A stretch of 64,000 nt of DNA from assembly GCA_034766995.1 (NCBI GenBank), contig CM068314.1:16726201-16790200 (forward strand), read 5' to 3'. This stretch comes from Acanthacorydalis orientalis. Its lineage: Eukaryota; Arthropoda; Insecta; Megaloptera; Corydalidae. The position numbers were made by a program, and so were the translations under genes. Shown here piece after piece: positions 56,038-64,000 of the stretch (its first letter is position 1; every line of letters begins with the position of its first letter). The notes below the pieces were generated by a model. It searched no databases and had not been told where the DNA came from. It saw only the letters and a program-made list of their open reading frames with translations.

Positions 56038-56115
<78 letters not shown>
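56037..56115. repeat. (AT)n with ATAC start
   Basis: A long AT run of about 70 bases preceded by ATAC units. Confidence 0.97.
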
Positions 56116-56118
<3 letters not shown>

Positions 56119-57385
56119 TGTATGTACATGTGAAGATAGAAATGTTTATTGTATTTGAAGCCCGGAAGTAATATTTGTTTGTAAAAAAATAACATATTTT
56201 AATGCAGAGAAAATTCTTGAATGAATAATATGACAAGACATGTACTGCTGAGACGTGTAGGTGGATCTTTATTAGGTAGCTGTTTTTGATATTTGTATTA
56301 AAACTGTGAGAACTGTTTCGCATAGATTGTTTTAAATATACATTTATGTGGGAGGATGTTATTCATTTTATTTTATATTTACAATTATTGAATGTTTACG
56401 TAGATATGTGTGTACAATACCGAATGTGGAGATATATTCGGGAATGATTTAAAACGTTTAAGCTTTTCACTCGAGGTATTTGTTTTCTTCGTGTACAGAT
56501 GTTTATTAAGTATTTTAAATAAAATATTTGTAATATATTTTAAAAATACTTTTGAAATTATTCATCAAGTAAACCTGTATTAAATATTTTTCGTATTTCT
56601 TTTCTTATTTTCTGTTTCTTGTAAGATGTATTCTAATTGTATACTTGTTTTACACAATACGCTAGATTTAACTAAATGACTCATCTATAATTTTTACTAT
56701 TGCCAAAGTCATAAAGTAAATATGTGTTCTGTAAACCGATCTGCGATTTCATTTGTGACTCATATTCCTTATATAGAACAGGTATGCAGTATTTAGTGAA
56801 CTTATAAGGCCAATAACCGTTAAACCGTTTTACTTTTGACCGTCTGTTTATTTATAATCAAGTAATTACATGTAATTTAATAATACTGTACGATTAATAT
56901 TGATGCCTATGTTTGAAAATTGTATCAGTTTGGATATAAAACCGTATTTAGGTATGAGTTACTGTAAAATTTAGTCCAGTTATTTTTTTATGCGTGATAT
57001 TAATTATATCCGTTTTGTTATTACATTACATTAGTAAATCGTTCAAGAAAAAAAAATATAAATCTTACACGCACATTAACGATTATTTACGAGTGTTGAA
57101 ATATTACTTATCAGTTTAATTTATACATATTTTTTCCATATTTATCAGTGTTTACGCAAATAAATATATTCAATATGCGTTTTAAAACGTGTTTTTATCT
57201 AGTACTAGTTATGAGTAATAATATTTTTTTATTTACGATTTCTACCGGATGTATTAAAATTATATCACCTTTTCTCCAATTTACTATTTAAAAAAGATTT
57301 ACGTTTTCACTTATTTATATTTATTTCTTTTCAACTGTTTGAATGTGCGTTTTAATTCATAAGTTACATATTCAATGACAGATAG

Positions 57386-57522
57386 TACACTGAAACCGCC
57401 ATAAAGTGGACTCCTCTATAGATTTTTTTATTCAAGGAAAGGTAGTTACTGTTAAATAACTCTTTATAATGATAATAATTAGATAACAAAACTGACTTTG
57501 ATATAAAGTCATTTTACTGTAA
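57386..57522. mobile_element. possible pogo/Tigger-like MITE
   Basis: The left end TACACTGAAACCGCCATAAA followed by GTGGACTCC resembles pogo/Tigger-type ends. The right end read in reverse, TTACAGTAAAATGACTTTAT, is only partly similar to it. The pairing is diverged, so this is tentative. Confidence 0.4.
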
Positions 57523-57684
57523 TTATTTTTTTTTAAAAAAAAAACAATTTAATATTTTATGAATTCTTATTATTCATAAATTTTAATTTGTAGTAATAAA
57601 TATAGTATAGTTTTTTAAAATTTCATTCTCAAATTGATGTAATGAATAATTTGCCTTCTTGTCACTTCTCATTAAAATAATTAT

Positions 57685-57840
57685 CATTTTCACAAATTCA
57701 GTTTTTATTCTTTTTCGAATCACAAAAATATTTCTGATCAAAAATATTCAATAATTCATAATTGATCTTATTGCAATGTTGTTTCTACATCTTTCGATTG
57801 CGAAACAATAATCCTCAGAGCGTTCAAGTACAGAAAAATC
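57685..57840. mobile_element. foldback MITE family, copy F (left arm only)
   Basis: The left arm is recognised by TATTTCTGATCAAAAATATT, ATCTTTCGATTGCGAAACAA and ATCCTCAGAGCGTTCAAGTA, then CAGAAAAATC. No right arm follows; the sequence after 57841 is unrelated AT-rich DNA. Confidence 0.65.
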
Positions 57841-57967
57841 TATTTAAAAACTAAATGAAAATTTTATTTACAAATTTAATTATGATTGTTTTACCTTATT
57901 AGTAAATTTAATAGAAAAATTGATTGTTATTGCGTTAGTTCTGCATGAGTACTAGAGAACGTTTAAT

Positions 57968-58031
<64 letters not shown>
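57968..58031. repeat. (CT)n(AT)n compound
   Basis: The only tract here that begins with a CT run of about 24 bases. Confidence 0.97.
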
Positions 58032-58034
<3 letters not shown>

Positions 58035-60797
58035 ACACGGGATTAATAAATTAAATATTATTAATATTCGATTTGAAATTACAATACAATAACAATAAAA
58101 TATGAATAATTTATTTCTAATTTGTATAACTTCTATTTTTAAAATGACAGTTAAGACATCATCAGTGTGTATTGTTTCCTTTTGTCCTTCGTAAATTTAT
58201 TTTTATAATTCATATAAAATGGGATAATATACATTTTCGTTTCAGAGATTTCTAACATTTTTATTCGTAGAAAATAAAAATATGATAGTATATAAATGAT
58301 TTTTACTATTGACCCAATAAAAAATGCCCAGAAAGAAAAATCAGCAATTATTAATATAAAAATAAAACCGTGTTGAGTGGACAATGTGTGTTAAATTGCT
58401 GACAATTTCATAACGTAGTTGATAAATGAGAAAATTATTTAAATACTCTTAAATATATTAAATGTATTATTAACATTTTAAAGTGTGATTATTTGTATTG
58501 TAGTCAGTATTTTCTAATGGTAGATTTATAATTTTTTATTATTATAAATGTTTTATTAAAGATTTAACCTTTTCCTGATATAAAAAATATTTTTTAAAAT
58601 TTTGTTTCCAGTTTTTATATTTTTACGCGAACATTAATATGAATACAAATTTCTCTTTAATATAAATTTCAACACACAAATCATTTCGTATTAAAATACA
58701 ATAACAAAGTTTCACTTTTCAATCACAATCGATCTTATCAAATGATTAAATGTCAACGTACAAAAATATACACAAATACCATGGAAAATGACTGGCAGTT
58801 GATGTATAGAAACTAAAAAAATAAAAGTTGTATTTCGGAAACAGTAACACACACCTACACACAAAAGAATAATTTCTTTCAATTCCAATTTGGGTGTAAT
58901 ATAAGTGGAAGTCGTCTGAAACATGGCAAGGCACTTAACATTTTGACATTGTTAAGATTAACAACGACCTTAACTTTCTTTTATTACAAATTGCATTTGA
59001 GGTCTTAAAGGTTTAACATTAACTTGATTTGATTAACATTTTGCCCGAGATACATATTTTTTCAGTGCGAAATAAATCACGAGGATAATAAATTAATCAT
59101 TATATTTGATAGTCGACTTTGTATCGAACAATGATTACTTCTCTATTCGAAATGCCCTTTTCACGAGAAGTGTATAAAAGAAACAGTATAATACGAAACA
59201 GTTTCTTAACAAATGTCATGAGTCGATATTTCTGTCACGACATTTATGATATTCTCGATTATCTAATTTATGGATCATGTATTTCCAGATGTTTGTGAAA
59301 CGTTCTCTTCTATATATAACAGATGATGTGTTTTAAAACGTTCGAAATCGATTATTGTATCTCAAAATAGACGATAAGTGGAAGAATTAATACCATTCTT
59401 TTTTGTTATTTTTAATGAAATATGTTTTAAATTAAATCGTTTTTCTTACATTCTGTCTATGATTTTAACTGCTGTTTCCAATCAACCAATTGTTAAAAAT
59501 GAAACGAAGAATAGCATACATCTTCTGTTTGTTTTAAATCTTACGTTTATACTCTAAGCAAGGCCATAATGTGTTAAAATAAAACTACTCCTTGAACAAA
59601 CTGACAATTACGGAGATCAAATAAACAAAGCATTTATAATAAGAAAAAAATAGTAATTATATACTTTTTAGAGTATATAATGTTAATTAACAGATTACTT
59701 ATAGTTTTCCTAAGTGTTTATTTAATTTTCATACATATTATTGTTTAAGTATGTATTCACAAGTAAAATGTGCATAAATATATATTAATACATAAATGAA
59801 TACATTTTATCATTAACATTACTTATTATTCGAAGCAAATAAATTAATTTCATATGAATATATTAAATAAATAATAAGTAAAACACTTACTGGAAACACA
59901 TTTCGTTAATTGAACTTCAATAGCAAGTTTGAAAATATCAAAAAAAGTTATAAAGTAAAAGTGTTCCATTAATTTTCAATCAATTTCTTTAATGGTCATT
60001 TCACTAATGTTTACATTGACATACAATGAGTCCACTAGTGAAGATATAAATGAATCAAACTTGAGATCTATTTTAAACTTTCTCGCCGTTTCTGTGTGTG
60101 TAAAATTTTCCACTTAGTAGAGTTACATTGTTAAATTTACGCTGTGTATGTTCTAAGAAAGATAGATGCATATGCTTTATTTTTGAATGTGTCGCAAATC
60201 GTCACGACATTCCACCTTCAATTTTTCTTCACATTTGTAAAATGTTTTCGTATGTGTACGGATGATTTTTTTTTTAAATTTTGAAATGTTACGTACTATC
60301 ATATAACATTATATATTTTTTTAACGTATATGCTTAATTTCTGTCACATGTTTATTAAAAAATGGCATAAATTAAAAAATTAAATAGTTGAAAATCTAAA
60401 AAAATAATATTTTCACATGAAAAAATGACACAAACAAATATATCTGTACTGATATAGCAAATTCTCATAAATTACTTTTTTTCAAATAAGTTAAAATTAA
60501 ATCTGAAGAAATATCACACTCATACTGCAGGGTATATTAATAAAATTTAAAGAATTTCAGTTTTTTTTGTGTTGTTTCTTAAAAGTAATATGTCTAGTGA
60601 CAAAGTAAATAATATTGCCAAATTATTTCTTAATATGTATTTTGTTAAGAAAAAATTAACATTTTTATCAGAACATTAAGTACTATTAGTTTGTTTTATT
60701 TTATTGTTTTCCGTAAAATTAAATTACTTAAATTGTGTCACTTTTCTATTAACTTAGTGGTTTTTAAATGCTATTTTATTATTCTCGAGTGATCATA

Positions 60798-61284
60798 TTA
60801 GGTGTAAAAAGTAATTCGCTTTAAATTGAATCAATCATAACTCTGTTCTAAATAAAAATATTTTCTCGTCGATATAAAATGTTGAAATGCCAACCTGAAC
60901 ATTTAAAACGTTTATATCTTGGCCAAGCAGTTGGCATAATCTCACAAAACAGTAGTGAACACGATGGCGTCCGAAAAGCAGCATATTATACTTTTGCATA
61001 CTTTTCGAATTCTCGTTGAAAAAAATGTTGCCGAGCCGTGAGAATAGTTTGTACAGCTTTATGAGGTGTTGTAATGCAGAAAATGCTAAAACAGTTCGAA
61101 ATTACATTAGATCATCGACTCAAAATCCAGCATCTTTTTTGACTAGTGATTCGTCAATTAGTCAACAGATGGAGCAAAGTTATAGAAAATAATGGGAGGT
61201 ATTTTGAGTATTGAAATGTATTCCATTTTTCCATAAACATTAATTTTCTGTAAAAAAAGGCAAAGAATTAATTTGTACGCCTAA
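60798..61284 (+). mobile_element. internally deleted mariner (Tc1/mariner), copy 2
   Basis: The element is 487 bp and flanked by TA on both sides (60796-60797 and 61285-61286), the mariner target duplication. The inverted ends are TTAGGTGTAAAAAGTAATTC at the left and rc TTAGGCGTACAAATTAATTC at the right. A start codon at 60964 opens a remnant beginning MASEKQHIILLHTF, which stops at 61039. The typical tail VIRQLVNRWSKVIENNGRYF occupies 61146-61205, with a stop at 61212. The catalytic middle is absent. Its layout matches the copy at 28737-29214, including the deletion join, so both descend from one already deleted ancestor moved in trans. Confidence 0.9.
60964..61214 (+). pseudogene. mariner transposase remnant (N-terminus joined to C-terminus)
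   Basis: The first 25 codons (60964-61038) are open and resemble the N-terminal helix-turn-helix start of mariner transposases. A stop and frame breaks follow. The C-terminal tail is open from about 61146 to the stop at 61212-61214. The catalytic D,D34D core is deleted. Confidence 0.8.
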
Positions 61285-63249
61285 TATATGAATTATTAGG
61301 TGTAGAAATTTTAGTTAAATTTGAAACTACTATAAATTTAACTTTATTCATAAAAGTAAGTGTCAAACTATTCAGTATGCTTTTGAAAATAAGATCAACC
61401 TTATTTATATCTCTTTTATATAAATATAAATATTTGGAAGTGAGAATTATGTTATGTGCAAAATATTCCAACATTTATCACTTCGTATAAAAGAATCTAT
61501 TAATACGTTTATGCCATATGTTTCTGTCGATTAATCTCAAATGCCATACTTTTTGATACGACTTGAGATTAAAACAATGTATGCATGTATCGTGATCATC
61601 GTTTTTGTATAATCTTTGAAAAGTATTAATTCTTTGTTTAAATATTATACATATCATTAAAAGCGAAATTTATAACATATGTTATTTATAATCGTATCTG
61701 TCATCTTTATGTTTATACAAAGCATAACGCAGTTTGCAAAATATGTATTTATTAAAAAAATATTCATCTTATTCGAAGCTGAGTTATTGGATTATTTCCA
61801 AATAAAATAAATACGCACCTCTACTGCTTTGTAACTGTCTTCTGCCAAAGCTACGAATGTAGCCAAATATATATGTTTACTGTACCGATAGTAGCGGCCC
61901 ACGTGAAACACAAATTGATCATTAAATTTCTATGCACAGTTCATTACACACGTGTTGTTAGTATTGCGAGAGAATTTCGATCGCACACATAGAATCCGTG
62001 ACATTGATAAGACGCTACTGGTCTCTAGTAAATAAATAAATTGTTTATAATGTTATTTAAACATTGTGATAACAGGATCGGAATCTGTTGTTAAATATTA
62101 CTTTTAATGGAGTTTTGTTTGTGTCGAGTATACATTTTAAGGAGAAAGATATGCGAAGTTAAAGATACGTGCTTTTTGTGTGATATTTATTTACAAAAAT
62201 TATTATGTTACATAATACGATTAATATAGAATTTAATTTTCTCGACGATATGTTTTATGATGTGGATAATAAACAACGTTATCTCAATAATGTAAGTATC
62301 CATGCATAAATACAATTAAATATAGATTTGTATACTAATTTTATCATAAATCAGAATAAAGATATAATTAGAATTAAATTGTATATTTATTCATAATTCA
62401 ATAGCTTATTTTAAATCGAAAAAGGTATCTTTTATAAAGGTATACATTTCTAAAATAAAACTCGCAAAAATAAACACTTGCATTCTTTTGAAGTCAGAAA
62501 GTTATTGTTTTTCAACTTTAATAAAAGCTTTTTGGTTTTAATTATATTAAACTTTTCATATTTCTTAATCTAAAGATAAAACGTTATTTAAACTTATTTT
62601 TATAAACTTTATTAATTGTTTTTCTTTCAAATTTATCTTTAAAATTTCTAAACTGCTCTGAATATTACAAATTCCTTATTTGTACACATATCAAATATCT
62701 TTTGTAAAAAGAATTTATATTAAAACTCAATAAATTTATTGCAAGTTATAAATTTATTAAATTGTTTATGATAATATTTCTTATTATTCTAAACGTATTA
62801 TATATAGGGATAAATATTATATATTATAAATAGGAAAAAAAAATAAAAATATTTTTAGTTATTTACAATGATTGATATTATATTTTTAATAAAATTCCAT
62901 GCAATATATTAAATCTACCAAAGCATTACAAATTTCAATTCAAGCTTGTGATACATGCTGCGTTCCATCGAAAAAAGCAATTACTTAAGACGTTTAATGA
63001 TGCTTAATTTACAGAAAATTAAAAGAGAATATATAAACAAATAAATACTGCATACTTGTTAAGGAAAGGAACTTATAATAAACCACATACCTTTTAATTT
63101 TAAATATTTAATGAAAGTTTACGATTCATTAATAATAATTTTAAGAATTAGTGATAAAATTAAAACCATTAATATGTATCTTTATCTATGAAGTAATTGT
63201 TTAAAGAAGCATGCAATATGAACTTTATTAATTAGTTTCATTTCTTTGA

Positions 63250-63320
63250 AATATATATATATATATACACACACACACATATACTCGTATATACACATAT
63301 GCGTACATACATACACATAT
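63250..63320. repeat. (AT)n(AC)n(ATAC)n compound
   Basis: A short AT run passes into AC and then interrupted ATAC units. Confidence 0.93.
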
Positions 63321-63707
63321 GAAAATTGTAACATATATTCTTTAATTCTTTATACAGTGAATTGAAGAATATAAAAATCCTTCTTCATAAAAACATTTCT
63401 TGTATTTACAGTTTGCTTACAATGAAAAAGAATTCTTGTATTTTCCTGATATTTCATAAACTATTGTGTTTTGCATTGATGAAACACAGATATAACATGA
63501 TTTTATTCTTAATACAATAGCATGAGTAACAGTTCATTATATAAAATACTGTATTCTGTATTTCTTCATTCATTAAAGTTGTATATTTATTTTTCTGTTG
63601 TATTTATTATTGCAATTTATTATTATGACATTTAATAAATTTACTCTTAAATCTGAATGGTTATTGTTATGTCGTAATATATATGAAAACCAGTTTAAAT
63701 AGAACTG

Positions 63708-63711
63708 TATG

Positions 63712-63780
<69 letters not shown>
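63708..63780. repeat. (GTAT)n(AT)n compound
   Basis: Two or three GTAT units, then an AT run of about 58 bases. Confidence 0.97.
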
Positions 63781-63782
<2 letters not shown>

Positions 63783-63864
63783 CACTTTACTGGAAAAAAA
63801 ATATTATCTACATGAGAAGAATATAATAAACTATTATATGAGAATAAGATTGAAAGACTCTTCT

Positions 63865-63960
63865 TTATTTTCAATAAACAAAATTAAAAAACTAATGTTG
63901 CTTATGCGTACTTCAATGGCGATGGCAATATCCTCAGAGAGTTACAGCACAGAAAAATGA
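63865..63960. mobile_element. foldback MITE family, copy G (left arm, near window end)
   Basis: TTGCTTATGCGTACTTCAAT, GGCGATGGCAATATCCTCAG and TTACAGCACAGAAAAATG match the inner left arm and centre of the family. The right arm is not visible in the remaining 40 bases, so I cannot say whether it is absent or lies beyond the window. Confidence 0.6.
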
Positions 63961-64000
63961 TAAAGTGATTATTATTTTAATTTAAATATATTTGAATAAT

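Larger units (their letters stand above)
49776..64000 (+). other. downstream ssh intron (no further exon seen)
   Basis: I looked for an acceptor followed by an AVKLES-like start and for other slingshot motifs and found none, so the intron probably runs past the window end. It is AT-rich and holds a foldback family (copies at 52.0, 54.0, 57.7 and 63.9 kb), a hAT-like MITE (51.4 kb), a possible pogo-like MITE (57.4 kb), a non-autonomous mariner (60.8 kb) and several microsatellites. The stretches 49.86-50.40, 50.6-51.35, 52.3-52.95, 53.0-54.0, 55.1-56.0, 56.15-57.35, 58.1-60.75 and 61.35-63.2 kb show nothing else I can name. Confidence 0.6.

Noticed and set aside
54672..56265. Shared 15-mer CTGAGACGTGTAGGT at about 54.67 and 56.25 kb
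   Set aside because: No similarity extends outside the 15 bases; a match of this length is plausible by chance in a window this size.
1..64000. CRISPR arrays, prophage or bacterial operons
   Set aside because: The AT-rich, intron-like composition, the spliced animal exon and the mariner elements point to an animal nuclear genome; no spaced direct-repeat array was seen.

Overview
The window looks like nuclear DNA of an arthropod, most likely an insect. It is very AT-rich, has no operon-like gene packing, and is full of simple (AT)n repeats and small non-autonomous DNA transposons. The one convincing coding feature is an internal exon with splice signals on both sides. The exact order is not determined; mariner remnants and AT richness would fit Hymenoptera among others, but this is only a guess.

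The only gene supported is slingshot (ssh), the cofilin phosphatase. A single 160-bp exon at 49610-49769 (+) encodes 53 complete residues from the start of the conserved N-terminal SSH-N (A) domain. It begins in split-codon phase and ends on a codon boundary. It is clearly GC-richer than its surroundings. I found neither the preceding exon nor the next one, which should begin with a sequence like AVKLES. The window is therefore probably mostly slingshot intron: at least 14.2 kb downstream of the exon, and up to 49.6 kb upstream if the earlier coding exon lies outside the window.

Layout. 1-9.1 kb: AT-rich non-coding DNA with a GC-rich dispersed repeat (340-690), a related-looking GC-rich island near 5.46 kb, a hairpin with a CTCF-like motif (6.23-6.32 kb) and a foldback MITE lying between two (AT)n tracts (7281-7471). 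9-28 kb: intron-like or intergenic DNA, many (AT)n tracts, a perfect short hairpin at 12.54 kb, a foldback element at 16.0 kb and a few islands of higher GC. 28.7-29.2 kb: a 478-bp internally deleted mariner. 35.7-36.05 kb: a second copy of the GC-rich repeat. 38.7-38.9 kb: another foldback element. 41.4-41.6 kb: a local direct duplication. 48.9-64 kb: the ssh exon and the region richest in small transposons: five copies of the foldback family, a hAT-like MITE, a possible pogo-like MITE and a second 487-bp mariner.

The most interesting unnamed structure is a dispersed foldback family of about 260-330 bp, with at least seven whole or half copies. Its two arms are inverted copies of each other, so any copy inside a transcribed intron would produce a long RNA hairpin. 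Nearly forty (AT)n tracts of 20-100 bp are the other conspicuous feature. They create many spurious open frames rich in Tyr-Ile, which I have not annotated.
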